Notes: generated by a model not told the origin, from the letters alone. DNA of 13,896 nucleotides from Acidimicrobiaceae bacterium (GCA_947486675.1 CANKUF010000004.1:1-13896); one strand, 5' to 3'; positions 1 to 6,728 are shown, counted from the first letter of the stretch. A program made the numbers and translations.

Positions 1-37
1 AGTTTGGTGGTGCGTGACATTGTGGCTCCTTGGTAGG

Positions 38-64
38 CGAACCAACCGGGGGGCGGTTGGTTCG
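38..64. repeat. Perfect 10-bp inverted repeat, hairpin or possible terminator
   Basis: CGAACCAACC (38-47) pairs exactly with GGTTGGTTCG (55-64) around a 7-base GGGGGGC loop. No T-run follows on the + strand, so a classical intrinsic terminator is not shown. It may end transcription from a gene left of the window or form a structured leader element. The remaining 1-198 stretch holds no gene I can support. Confidence 0.45.
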
Positions 65-99
65 GATGTGGGGGCAGTGCTTGCGAGGGGACTCGCTAT

Positions 100-140
100 A
101 TGTCAACTGTGTAACAGTCTATGTCACAGAACTGTAATAT
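100..140 (+). promoter_or_regulatory. Candidate promoter/operator region upstream of the mocA-like gene
   Basis: ATGTCA occurs at 100-105 and again at 121-126, 21 bases apart (two helical turns). Between them lies the inverted repeat ACTGT-GTA-ACAGT (106-118), and ACAGAACTGT follows at 126-135. TAATAT at 135-140 could be a -10 box. No convincing -35 box is visible. An operator here is inference. The -10 assignment would place the transcript start downstream of ATG 121 and so favour ATG 199 as the start of the next gene. Confidence 0.25.
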
Positions 141-198
141 TTGGGTCATACAGGGTTTCGAGAGGGTCGGTACTGCCAAAGCCTGTAAACATGGGGTC

Positions 199-810
199 AT
201 GCCCGCTCCAACTAGCAAAAACCCGCCTGTCGGTGTGGTGCTGTTGGCCGCCGGAGGGGGTTCACGGTTCGGTGGTTTGCACCACAAATTGCTCACTGCC
301 GTTGCTGGCAAAACCGTCTACGAATGGGCCCTCCAGAGCGCGCTAGCGGCCAATATCGGCCCTGTCGCTGTCGTATGGGGGTCGGTCGAATTGCCTCGTC
401 ATGAAGCCTCTGAAGCGGTCACCTACTTGCACAACGAAGAGTGGGCAACCGGAATGGCCAGCTCGGTACAACGTGCATTGCAATGGGCAAACGAGCGTGG
501 ATTGCAATCGGTGGTCATTGGTCTTGGCGATCAGCCGTGCATTCCTCCGTCGGCTTGGACTGCAGTCGCTCACTCCACTTCCCCACTAGCCGTCGCAACA
601 TATGCAGGCGTGCGCGCAAACCCCGTGAAACTGCACGCAGAATTTTTTGCACTTGTTCCAAAAACCGGAGATGAAGGTGCCCGATCATTGCTCCGCAGTC
701 ATCCTGAACTGGTTGCTGAAGTACCCTGTACTGGCTCGGGAATCGATGTTGATCATGTTGAAGACATCGAACGCGTAGCGAAAATCATTCACGAAAGTCG
801 AGGCAATTAA
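199..810 (+). CDS. MobA/MocA-like molybdenum-cofactor nucleotidyltransferase
   Basis: This is probably a nucleotidyltransferase of the MocA/MobA family, which attaches CMP or GMP to molybdopterin in the cytosol. From ATG 199 it is 203 residues, normal for the family. The N-terminal nucleotide loop LAAGGGSRFGG is at residues 17-26 with the following lysine at 30. NEEWATGMASSV is at 79-90, GDQP at 110-113, and a family-like GIDVDHVEDIE near the C-terminus. An in-frame ATG at 121 would add 26 residues (MSQNCNIWVIQG...) that match no family pattern and lack a ribosome site, so I prefer 199, although the GGGG there is very close to the ATG. The CoxG-like gene starts 2 bases after the stop. That pairing suggests service to a CO/xanthine dehydrogenase-type enzyme encoded elsewhere. 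CTP or GTP specificity cannot be read from the sequence. Confidence 0.85.
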   Translation: MPAPTSKNPPVGVVLLAAGGGSRFGGLHHKLLTAVAGKTVYEWALQSALAANIGPVAVVWGSVELPRHEASEAVTYLHNEEWATGMASSVQRALQWANERGLQSVVIGLGDQPCIPPSAWTAVAHSTSPLAVATYAGVRANPVKLHAEFFALVPKTGDEGARSLLRSHPELVAEVPCTGSGIDVDHVEDIERVAKIIHESRGN

Positions 811-812
811 CC

Positions 813-1454
813 ATGGATCTCAATCACGAATTCGTCGTTAATGTTCCTGTCGCCGAAGCATGGGTAATCCTCACCGACCTAGAGCGCATTGCGCCGTGTC
901 TTCCTGGCGCACAACTCACCGAAATTGAAGGCGACACGTACCGCGGTCAAGTGAAGATCAAGGTGGGCCCAATTCTTGCGCAGTTCAAAGGACAAGCCAG
1001 TTTTGTGTCGCGCGATGATGTGGCACACAAAGCATCGCTGAAAGGTGAAGGTCGTGACACCACCGGCAAGGGCAATGCCTCAGCAATCATCACCGCCGAA
1101 CTCACTTCAGTTACACCAACGTCAACAAAATGCGCCGTGCATACCGAACTGTCTATTTCAGGAAAAGTTGCACAGTTCGGCCGCGGTGCTCTTGCCGACG
1201 TAAGCGACAAGTTGCTTGCTCAGTTTTCTGAAAACTTGAACCAACTCATTTCTGCTGCACCTGCACCAAGTGCACCCGTTGTTGCTGAAACAACACCTGC
1301 GCCAAGTGAGCAGCCAACTATTCGCAAGATCGATGGTCCAGAGGTTGCGCCGCTCAACTTGCTTGATACCGCAGGATCCACCATTGCCAAGCGCGCAATT
1401 CCCGCTCTCATTGGCATTGCCGTGTTGGTAGTTGTACTTGTCAAACTCTTCTAA
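813..1454 (+). CDS. coxG: CoxG-like SRPBCC-domain protein with C-terminal membrane anchor
   Basis: The product is 213 residues long. Residues 1-145 form a CoxG-type SRPBCC domain: MDLNHEFVVNVPVAEAW at the start, the KVGPILAQFKGQASF strand pair near 50-64, and the AQFGRGALADVSDKLLAQF helix near 127-145. A Pro/Ala/Thr-rich linker follows at about 147-175. The last 25 residues are one hydrophobic helix ending VVVLVKLF, with no charged tail. In Oligotropha CoxG takes part in placing CO dehydrogenase at the membrane. Related proteins accompany many molybdenum hydroxylases. The gene starts 2 bases after the nucleotidyltransferase stop, so it is translated from the same message. The exact partner enzyme is not visible in the window. 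The family call is firm, but the role in CO oxidation specifically is inference. Confidence 0.85.
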   Translation: MDLNHEFVVNVPVAEAWVILTDLERIAPCLPGAQLTEIEGDTYRGQVKIKVGPILAQFKGQASFVSRDDVAHKASLKGEGRDTTGKGNASAIITAELTSVTPTSTKCAVHTELSISGKVAQFGRGALADVSDKLLAQFSENLNQLISAAPAPSAPVVAETTPAPSEQPTIRKIDGPEVAPLNLLDTAGSTIAKRAIPALIGIAVLVVVLVKLF

Positions 1455-2838
1455 CGCACCAAGCGCAGAAGACATCGCGCGAATCACCGAGTTACTCGGT
1501 CGAGTTCCGCAAGGCGAGTTTGAAGTAGTCGTTCGCGCATTAGACGGCGACCCCGTCGTATTGCGCAATCAACCGTTACTTCCTGATGGAACACCAATGC
1601 CAACTTTGTATTGGCTGTGCGGTGCACGTGAAAACGTATTGATCGGTCGCCTTGAAGCAACCGGCGCTGTAAACCAAGTGGAAGCAGAACTCGATGCGGC
1701 GCTCATTGCTGCAGCACACGATAGGTATGCAGCAGAACGCGACGCACTCATTCCCGCAGACCACACTGGCCCGCGCCCGTTTGGTGGAGTGGCTGGCACG
1801 CGTATTGGCGTGAAATGTTTGCACGCACATTTTGGTTGGTGGCTTGCAGGCGGCAATGACCCAGTTGGCGATTGGGTTGCCGAAAAACTCAGTGTCAGTC
1901 GAAGTTCATACATTCGTGCAACTGAAAAGCCAGTTGCCGCAATCGACATTGGCACGAATTCCACCAACTTGCTCATTGCCGATGCGCAAGGTAACGACAT
2001 CGTGCGCGAAGTGCACGTCACTGGTTTAGGTCGCGGAGTTGTGCACAACAACATGTTGAACGAAGAAGCAATCGCGCGAACCATTGCGCGACTTCAGCAA
2101 TATGCAGACCTCATTGCGCAGCACGGAGTTGGCGCGGTTCGCGTTACGGCAACCGAAGCGTGTCGTCGCGCAACAAACGCTGCGGTGTTTCTGGATCAAG
2201 CTGAAGCAGTGCTTGGCACTCGCCCGCTCATCATTGCGGGCACCGAAGAAGGTCGCTTGGCATATTCAGGAGCGCTGTCGCACTTGCCTGCTCACGATGG
2301 CATCACACTGGTTATCGATATTGGTGGTGGCAGTACCGAAATCATGATCGGTGAAAAGACTCTGCAACACACCGTAAGTTTTCCTGTTGGCACGGTGGTG
2401 CTCACCGAAAGCCACCTGAGTCACGACCCACCTCGCCCAGAAGAACTGACAAACGCCATTGGTCTGGTCACCGACTTCATGGACGACCTCATTCGCGATC
2501 ACCCAGAGGTATTGAGTGCCACTCGTGTAGTTGGCGTTGCAGGCAGCATCGTCACCATTGCTGCAGTAGAAATTGGGCTTCAGGAATTTGATGCAACAGC
2601 GCTTCACGGTGTGCGCATGACACGCGAAAATGTTGAGGAAGTGTTTAGAACCCTTGCCACCGAAACACTGGCCAATCGCAAGTTCAACCCCGGCCTTCCC
2701 GCCGACCGTGCCGACGTCATTGTGGGCGGATGCTGCGTATTGGTGGGTGTTATGCGCAAGCTACGAATTCCTGAAATTATGGTGTCGGTGAATAACTTGC
2801 TCGACGGATTAGTGCGCGACGAATTGGGTCTGTCGTGA
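1432..2838 (+). CDS. DUF501-Ppx/GppA fusion phosphatase
   Basis: This 468-residue protein joins two domains. Residues about 14-153 match DUF501: DGTPMPTLYWLCG at 52-64, RLEATG at 73-78, and GVKCLHAHFGWWLAGGNDPVG at about 126-146. Residues about 168-466 form a Ppx/GppA phosphatase of the actin-like ATPase fold. It has the phosphate loop AAIDIGTNSTNLL (169-181), the catalytic-glutamate region ATEACRRATN (240-249), AGTEEGRLAYSGA (269-281) and VIDIGGGSTEIMIG (294-307). Such enzymes hydrolyse polyphosphate or the 5' phosphate of pppGpp. Which substrate applies here is not decidable. A stop at 1429-1431 limits the start to TTG 1432 or TTG 1438, both inside the end of coxG, so translation is probably coupled. 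In mycobacteria DUF501 and Ppx are separate neighbouring genes (Rv1025, Rv1026). The rimJ gene overlaps the 3' end. Confidence 0.88.
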   Translation: MYLSNSSNAPSAEDIARITELLGRVPQGEFEVVVRALDGDPVVLRNQPLLPDGTPMPTLYWLCGARENVLIGRLEATGAVNQVEAELDAALIAAAHDRYAAERDALIPADHTGPRPFGGVAGTRIGVKCLHAHFGWWLAGGNDPVGDWVAEKLSVSRSSYIRATEKPVAAIDIGTNSTNLLIADAQGNDIVREVHVTGLGRGVVHNNMLNEEAIARTIARLQQYADLIAQHGVGAVRVTATEACRRATNAAVFLDQAEAVLGTRPLIIAGTEEGRLAYSGALSHLPAHDGITLVIDIGGGSTEIMIGEKTLQHTVSFPVGTVVLTESHLSHDPPRPEELTNAIGLVTDFMDDLIRDHPEVLSATRVVGVAGSIVTIAAVEIGLQEFDATALHGVRMTRENVEEVFRTLATETLANRKFNPGLPADRADVIVGGCCVLVGVMRKLRIPEIMVSVNNLLDGLVRDELGLS

Positions 2839-3479
2839 GCGGCTACTCGCGACCTATCGGTCACCCTGCAGGAATCATTTCCTCGAACGGACCACTGCGT
2901 TTGTTTGGTCGTCGCATTATGTTGCGTCCGCTTGTGGCCACCGATTTTGAAGCGTGGAGCGAAGTTCGCTTACGCAATGGTGAATGGCTCACTAAGTGGG
3001 AGCCATTGCCACTCATCACAGCTGCCGACCCAGCCATCAGTCGTGATGCATTCACCCACCGCTGCGCGGCGCGCGACAGAGAACGCCAAGCAGGAAATGC
3101 ATACTGCTTGGGTCTATTTGTGAACAACGTGTTTGCTGGCGAAGTCAACCTGAACGGCGTTGTGCGCGGCGCCATGCAAAGCGGCACGATTGGTTACTGG
3201 ATAGACGAGGCGAAAGCCGGCAACAGCTACATGTCTGAAGCAGTGTTGGTACTCGCCAAGTTTGCATTCGACGAACTTCGCCTGCACCGCATTGAAGTGT
3301 GCATCATTCCGCGCAACGCATCCAGTCATCGTGTTGTGGAAAAGCTTGCGTTACGCAACGAAGGAACCAGCGAGAGGTTCCTTGAAATTAATGGTGTCTG
3401 GGAAGACCACGTGCGCTACGGATTCACCATTGAAGAATGGCAAACACGCCGCGAAGAGCTATCTACTACCTGGCTATAA
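2835..3479 (+). CDS. rimJ: RimJ/RimL-type GNAT N-acetyltransferase
   Basis: The 214-residue product is a GNAT acetyltransferase of the ribosomal-protein-alanine type, using acetyl-CoA in the cytosol. LRPLVATDFEAWSEVRLRN (30-48) followed by WLTKWEP is the actinobacterial RimJ signature. GYWIDEAKAGNSYMSEA (120-136) is the acetyl-CoA pyrophosphate loop, NASSHRVVEKL is at 161-171, and GVWEDHVRY (187-195) is the usual end motif. In the loop the common G-R-G-Y is G-N-S-Y, a mild deviation. The GTG start overlaps the TGA of the phosphatase gene (GTGA), which fixes the start and implies coupling. In M. tuberculosis rimJ (Rv0995) sits between moeA1 and a membrane-protein gene. Here those counterparts are 5-8 kb away. 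The true substrate of this branch is unknown. Confidence 0.85.
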   Translation: MSGYSRPIGHPAGIISSNGPLRLFGRRIMLRPLVATDFEAWSEVRLRNGEWLTKWEPLPLITAADPAISRDAFTHRCAARDRERQAGNAYCLGLFVNNVFAGEVNLNGVVRGAMQSGTIGYWIDEAKAGNSYMSEAVLVLAKFAFDELRLHRIEVCIIPRNASSHRVVEKLALRNEGTSERFLEINGVWEDHVRYGFTIEEWQTRREELSTTWL

Positions 3480-3483
3480 GTTG

Positions 3484-3801
3484 CTAGGCAACTTCGCGTA
3501 GGCGTTCCATCTCTAACACTCGTTGTTTACGAACAACTTTGCGTCGCTTCCATTGTTTTGTCTTCCAGTGCTTGAACTGTTGGCGACGTGATTGCTCACG
3601 GCCAATCTCTGCATCATGATGATGCATTCCTTTCCAAGCGATACCTGGTTCATCCACATCTTCGGGTTCGACACCATTGCTCACCATGTTTGCCACCAAG
3701 TGCAATTCTGAATTCACTCGATGACGTTCATTGTGGGCGTGTGCCCGAAGTTCCACCTTTGGTGGAAACACCGTTGTTCGGTGATCGTGACGCTTGCTCA
3801 T
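3484..3801 (-). CDS. Small basic hypothetical protein
   Basis: I do not recognise this 105-residue protein. It is strongly charged and histidine-rich. The N-terminus (MSKRHDHRTTVFPPKVELRA) leads into a middle part with NMVSNGVEPEDVDEPG. The last 35 residues are packed with Lys/Arg/Gln (RREQ-type stretches such as KHWKTKQWKRRKVVRKQR), which suggests nucleic-acid or ribosome contact, but this is inference. No membrane segment or signal peptide is seen. The start at 3801 is chosen because GGGGGAA lies 3 bases upstream of the ATG. An in-frame start at 3831 would have no such site. The stop lies 4 bases from the rimJ stop (tail to tail). It stands alone on its strand, about 120 bases downstream of the crotonase gene. 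Confidence 0.6.
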   Translation of the reverse strand: MSKRHDHRTTVFPPKVELRAHAHNERHRVNSELHLVANMVSNGVEPEDVDEPGIAWKGMHHHDAEIGREQSRRQQFKHWKTKQWKRRKVVRKQRVLEMERLREVA

Positions 3802-3804
3802 TGC

Positions 3805-3811
3805 TTCCCCC
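3805..3811 (-). promoter_or_regulatory. Ribosome binding site of the small basic protein
   Basis: Read on the minus strand this is GGGGGAA, 3 bases before ATG 3801. It is the only good purine-rich site near a candidate start of this gene, and it decides the start in favour of 3801 over 3831. Confidence 0.55.
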
Positions 3812-3865
3812 GCCTTCTGTGTTTGTGACACTGACGAAATCCACTAGCTAGGTCTTACTGATGCC

Positions 3866-3893
3866 AACATACACCTCGTGGCGACGCTGGCAA
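3866..3893 (-). promoter_or_regulatory. Possible promoter of the small basic protein gene
   Basis: Minus strand: TTGCCA (3893-3888), 16-base spacer, TATGTT (3871-3866). This would give a leader of roughly 60 bases before ATG 3801. The match is moderate and unsupported by anything else. The 3832-3921 gap contains no clear terminator for the crotonase gene. Confidence 0.25.
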
Positions 3894-3921
3894 GTCACTG
3901 ACCGCTTTCTTGAGCGAAGCC

Positions 3922-4674
3922 TTATTTCTTGCTGATTTTGGCTTGCAAGGCGGCAAGGCGTTCGGCAAACCAAGGCTGGCGAGTGCTCCACAATTGTGGC
4001 GTCAGTTCGCGAGCGACTGCTTCTGGGTGCGTGTTTACGTCGGCCATTGCGGCAATGGTCTTCTTTGTTTCAATGACCAATTCGCGTGGTGCGCTTGCTG
4101 CACGTTTTGCTAATTCATGCGCGGTTGTAAGCAACTTGTCGTCATCTACACACTTGTATGCAAGTCCAATACGTTCGGCTTCTGCGCCATCGTAAATCTC
4201 ACCGAACAATACGGCAGCCGATGCAACTTGTGGTCCAACAATTCGACGCAACATCCACGTGTGTCCACCACCTGGATGAATTCCCAGTTGCAAAAAGCGT
4301 GTGTCGAACTTTGCACGTCGTGCTGCAATGCGCACGTCGCAACCAAGGGCCAAGTTCATGCCGGCTCCAACTGCTGCACCATTAACCGCTGCAATAGTTG
4401 GCAATGGGCTGCGAGCAATACGCAAGAAACCTTCGTAGATAACACCAAGTGATTCGCCGTCGGCTTCGGCCAAGTTGCCAAGGTTGGCACCAGCACAAAA
4501 TGCAGGCGCAGTGCCGGTAACAACGAGTGCCCCAATTGCAGGGTCGTTTTCAATGCGGTCCATCGCGGCAACAATTTCAGCCACCATCGGCGCGGTCATG
4601 GTGTTGCGCTCATCTGGGTTATTCAACGTAATTGTGGCAACACCATCTGCAATTTCAAGGAGGACCAAAGACAT
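3922..4674 (-). CDS. Crotonase-superfamily protein lacking the hydratase glutamates
   Basis: The 250-residue protein has the full crotonase (enoyl-CoA hydratase/isomerase) fold: NNPDERNTM at 18-26, oxyanion-hole strand AFCAGANL at 58-65, NGAAVGAGMNLALGCDVRIA at 98-117, and LGIHPGGGHTWMLRRIVG at 130-147. It would act on acyl-CoA thioesters in the cytosol. Aligned by eye to rat crotonase, the position of Glu144 is Asn107 and that of Glu164 is Phe127. The 20-residue spacing is kept, so the two general acid/base glutamates are both missing. Classical enoyl-CoA hydration is therefore unlikely. An isomerase, thioesterase or other crotonase reaction is possible. The GAGxNLALG segment resembles PaaG-type isomerases. 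The gene is divergent from the 4706 gene, with only 31 bases between the starts. The nearby acyl-CoA ligase suggests a fatty/aromatic acyl-CoA context. Confidence 0.85.
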   Translation of the reverse strand: MSLVLLEIADGVATITLNNPDERNTMTAPMVAEIVAAMDRIENDPAIGALVVTGTAPAFCAGANLGNLAEADGESLGVIYEGFLRIARSPLPTIAAVNGAAVGAGMNLALGCDVRIAARRAKFDTRFLQLGIHPGGGHTWMLRRIVGPQVASAAVLFGEIYDGAEAERIGLAYKCVDDDKLLTTAHELAKRAASAPRELVIETKKTIAAMADVNTHPEAVARELTPQLWSTRQPWFAERLAALQAKISKK

Positions 4675-4680
4675 GGCACA

Positions 4681-4686
4681 AGGTTA
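4681..4686 (-). promoter_or_regulatory. -10 box of the crotonase gene, near-leaderless
   Basis: Minus strand TAACCT (a TANNNT box) ends 6 bases before ATG 4674. The transcript would begin at or next to the start codon. No purine-rich ribosome site is present and no -35 box is evident. Confidence 0.4.
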
Positions 4687-4691
4687 GCGAG

Positions 4692-4697
4692 TACCCT
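4692..4697 (+). promoter_or_regulatory. -10 box of the 4706 gene, leaderless candidate
   Basis: TACCCT followed by 8 bases and ATG 4706, the spacing expected of a leaderless actinobacterial transcript. No ribosome site lies between. It sits back to back with the crotonase -10 box, so the two promoters share a region of about 30 bases. Confidence 0.42.
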
Positions 4698-4705
4698 AAA
4701 TACGC

Positions 4706-5311
4706 ATGCTCGACCACGTGTTTACCGATGCAATTGGCGCACTTCGCGATGCATTCAGCAATGCCTACCTCGAACGCCAGGCATTTGAAGAACACTTTCA
4801 GTCCGACATTTTGCTTGGTGACTTGGTGTGGGAAACCACCTACGGCCTGCCTGGCGAAGGATTGCCTCCTCGAGTTGTTGCGCACATCACACTGAACTGG
4901 CCAAGTTGGAGTCAAGCCACCTACAGGCAGTGGTACATCGAAGAAGAGATCGATCAACAGCCAGCAATTGAAATTGAAGTGGTGTTTCGCATTCAACGCT
5001 TAGCCGAACAGCCTGCTCCTTCAATTGTTGACAGCATTGCTGCACCAAATAGCCCCTCTATTGGCGCCGAGCAATTAGAGCGCGACAACATCACCATTGA
5101 GATCAGTCACCCAACACATGGGGAACGAACTGCCGACTTCGCACTCGAAATTACCTACGAAGGCCAATACGACTTGGCGGAAGAAACGCTCATTGATGGT
5201 GCGAGCAAAGTGCTGGACGAACACTTTGGCGTACTTGGCGCATGGGTGGCTTCAACATTGGTGAAGCTTGGCGATCTGAAACTTGCGTTTGTTCCTGCCG
5301 ACGAAAACTAA
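4706..5311 (+). CDS. Hypothetical acidic cytosolic protein
   Basis: I do not recognise the family. The 201-residue product is acidic with no signal peptide or membrane helix. The N-terminal part (1-45, MLDHVFTDAIGALRDAFSNA) is helical in character. Two beta-rich segments follow, VVAHITLNWPSWSQATYRQWY (about 57-77) and EIEVVFRIQRL (about 88-98). A Pro/Ser/Ala-rich stretch at about 102-120 may be a linker between two lobes. The C-terminal lobe has ITIEISHP, FALEITYEGQYDLAEE and a helical end. The two lobes may be related beta sheets, but I cannot show that. The start is supported by the adjacent TANNNT box. Its stop codon directly abuts the queF stop from the other strand. The divergent crotonase gene shares its promoter region but does not establish a function. 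Confidence 0.7.
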   Translation: MLDHVFTDAIGALRDAFSNAYLERQAFEEHFQSDILLGDLVWETTYGLPGEGLPPRVVAHITLNWPSWSQATYRQWYIEEEIDQQPAIEIEVVFRIQRLAEQPAPSIVDSIAAPNSPSIGAEQLERDNITIEISHPTHGERTADFALEITYEGQYDLAEETLIDGASKVLDEHFGVLGAWVASTLVKLGDLKLAFVPADEN

Positions 5312-5701
5312 TTAGCGGTTGCGTTCGGCAACTGCATGCACTTCAATTCCGCCACGCGGATGCTGCGTGAGTTGCACTTTCACCCAGTTTGGTTTCACCG
5401 TCACCATGACTTCGTTGGCAATTTCGGCAGCCAATGCTTCGGCAAACACTGCCATGTTGCGGAAGCGCCAGAGGTACAGCTTCAGAGACTTGGACTCGAT
5501 ACAGAACTTGTCGGGGCTGTATTCAATAACCACGGTTGCAATATCTGGCTGCGCAGTAACCGGGCAGATTGATGACACTTCGTCACTGGTAAATCGAACG
5601 AGCGTGACATCGGCAGGTGCCGGAAACACTTCAACATGATCGATTGGAGCGCGAACCGTTGTACCTAAAACCGTGAGGTTGTCGTGATCGTTGCTAGCCA
5701 T
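5312..5701 (-). CDS. queF: NADPH-dependent 7-cyano-7-deazaguanine reductase QueF
   Basis: QueF reduces preQ0 to preQ1, a step of queuosine tRNA modification, in the cytosol. The protein is 129 residues, the short one-domain (unimodular) type. The catalytic cysteine lies in FTSDEVSSICPVTAQPD as Cys46, with the acid Asp53. The QueF motif ESKSLKLY (69-76) with Phe80-Arg81-Asn82 follows. The ATG at 5701 starts 2 bases after the stop of the adenosine kinase-like gene, so the two are co-transcribed. A longer reading to 5809 would only add translated antisense of that kinase (MRSTRLHVG...), so it is rejected. None of queC, queD, queE or tgt is in the window. The 3' end abuts the convergent 4706 gene with no terminator space. 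Confidence 0.92.
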   Translation of the reverse strand: MASNDHDNLTVLGTTVRAPIDHVEVFPAPADVTLVRFTSDEVSSICPVTAQPDIATVVIEYSPDKFCIESKSLKLYLWRFRNMAVFAEALAAEIANEVMVTVKPNWVKVQLTQHPRGGIEVHAVAERNR

Positions 5702-5703
5702 AA

Positions 5704-6720
5704 CTACGAGCGTAGATGTTCTGGAATGAGCGTGCTGAGTTGCACGAGAGGTCGCGGACCAACATGTGTAATCACTTCTGATGCCGACATGGAGCCGAGT
5801 CGACCGCAATGCTCAATGGCCATACCGCGCGTGAAGCCATACAAGAAACCTGCTGCGTATTGGTCTCCTGCGCCAGTTGCGTCAATTACCCAGTCAACTG
5901 GTTCCGGTTCAATGTGCACCAAGTCGTGACCGTTAATCACTACCGAGCCACGCTTGTCACGAGTAACTGCACCAAATTCACAGTCACTGCGCAATTGCTC
6001 CAGTGATTCTTCATACGACGTTTGATACAGCGACTGCAATTCGAATTCGTTGCAGAACAACACGTCGATGTCGTTCAAAATGAGATCAAGGAAGTCTGCA
6101 CGGTGGCGGTCTACGCAGAACGAATCGGACAGCGTCAATGCAACTTTGCGTCCTGCCTCGTGTGCATATTTCGATGCCATTTTGAATGCAGCTTTTGCTT
6201 CATCGCGATCGAACAAATATCCCTCAAGAAACAGCACTGCACCAGACTGCACCGCTTCGCGCGAAATGTCTGCTGGCTCGAGCAACGATGCCGCACCAAG
6301 AAATGTGCTCATGCTGCGTTGACCATCTGGAGTTACCGCAATAATGCAACGACCAGTTGGCTCGGTTGCACTCGTTGCGCCCGGATGAAAGCCAACGCCA
6401 ACTTTGTCCATGTCGGCACCGAACACACGACCCAATTCGTCATCTGCAATTTTGCCAATGAAGCCTGCTCGCCCGCCCAAACTTGCAAGACCATATGCGG
6501 TGTTCGAAGCAGAACCACCACTGGTTTGCGTTGGGTTACTAATACGTGAATACAAGTGTGCGGAACGATCCGCATCCACCAACGTCATTGAGCCTTTAAC
6601 AACGTCTTCGTTCACCAAAAATTCATCGGGAACGGCGGCAATCACATCGACTAAGGCATTGCCTATTGCTACGACGTCGTAGCGAACCCCGTCGCCACGG
6701 GTGATGTCGATTGGTGGCAC
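5704..6720 (-). CDS. PfkB-family kinase, probable adenosine kinase
   Basis: The 338-residue PfkB/ribokinase-family kinase resembles the bacterial adenosine kinase branch. The N-terminus is YDVVAIGNALVDVIA (14-28), the di-glycine substrate loop SGGSASNTA is at 67-75, and GFIGKIADDELG is at 86-97. TPDGQRSMSTFLGAA (130-144) and FLEGYLF (164-170) follow. The anion-hole/catalytic motif DATGAGD is at 280-286, with Asp286 as base. It would convert adenosine (or a related nucleoside/sugar) and ATP to the monophosphate. The start is GTG 6720. The reading frame stays open to 6903, but the extra residues overlap the acyl-CoA ligase and have no family match. A TAGGGT box lies 8 bases before the GTG. QueF follows 2 bases downstream. 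Other nucleoside or sugar substrates are possible. Confidence 0.83.
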   Translation of the reverse strand: MPPIDITRGDGVRYDVVAIGNALVDVIAAVPDEFLVNEDVVKGSMTLVDADRSAHLYSRISNPTQTSGGSASNTAYGLASLGGRAGFIGKIADDELGRVFGADMDKVGVGFHPGATSATEPTGRCIIAVTPDGQRSMSTFLGAASLLEPADISREAVQSGAVLFLEGYLFDRDEAKAAFKMASKYAHEAGRKVALTLSDSFCVDRHRADFLDLILNDIDVLFCNEFELQSLYQTSYEESLEQLRSDCEFGAVTRDKRGSVVINGHDLVHIEPEPVDWVIDATGAGDQYAAGFLYGFTRGMAIEHCGRLGSMSASEVITHVGPRPLVQLSTLIPEHLRS

Positions 6721-6728
6721 GTGGGGAA

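Noticed and set aside
65..198. Molybdenum-cofactor riboswitch in the leader of the mocA-like gene
   Set aside because: The leader would be a suitable place, but I could not find the conserved helices of that class.
121..198. N-terminal extension of the nucleotidyltransferase from ATG 121
   Set aside because: No ribosome site, no family match, and a likely -10 box inside it.
1569..2084. Open frame of 171 codons on the - strand
   Set aside because: Antisense shadow of the DUF501-Ppx gene.
4657..4687. Perfect AAGGAGG, then ATG 9 bases later and a 4-codon frame (MAQG) on the + strand
   Set aside because: It lies in the antisense of the crotonase N-terminus (Val-Leu-Leu-Glu codons) and stops at once. 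A leader peptide is possible but the coincidence is easily explained.
6022..6549. Open frame of 175 codons on the + strand
   Set aside because: Antisense shadow of the PfkB kinase, rich in Cys and His.
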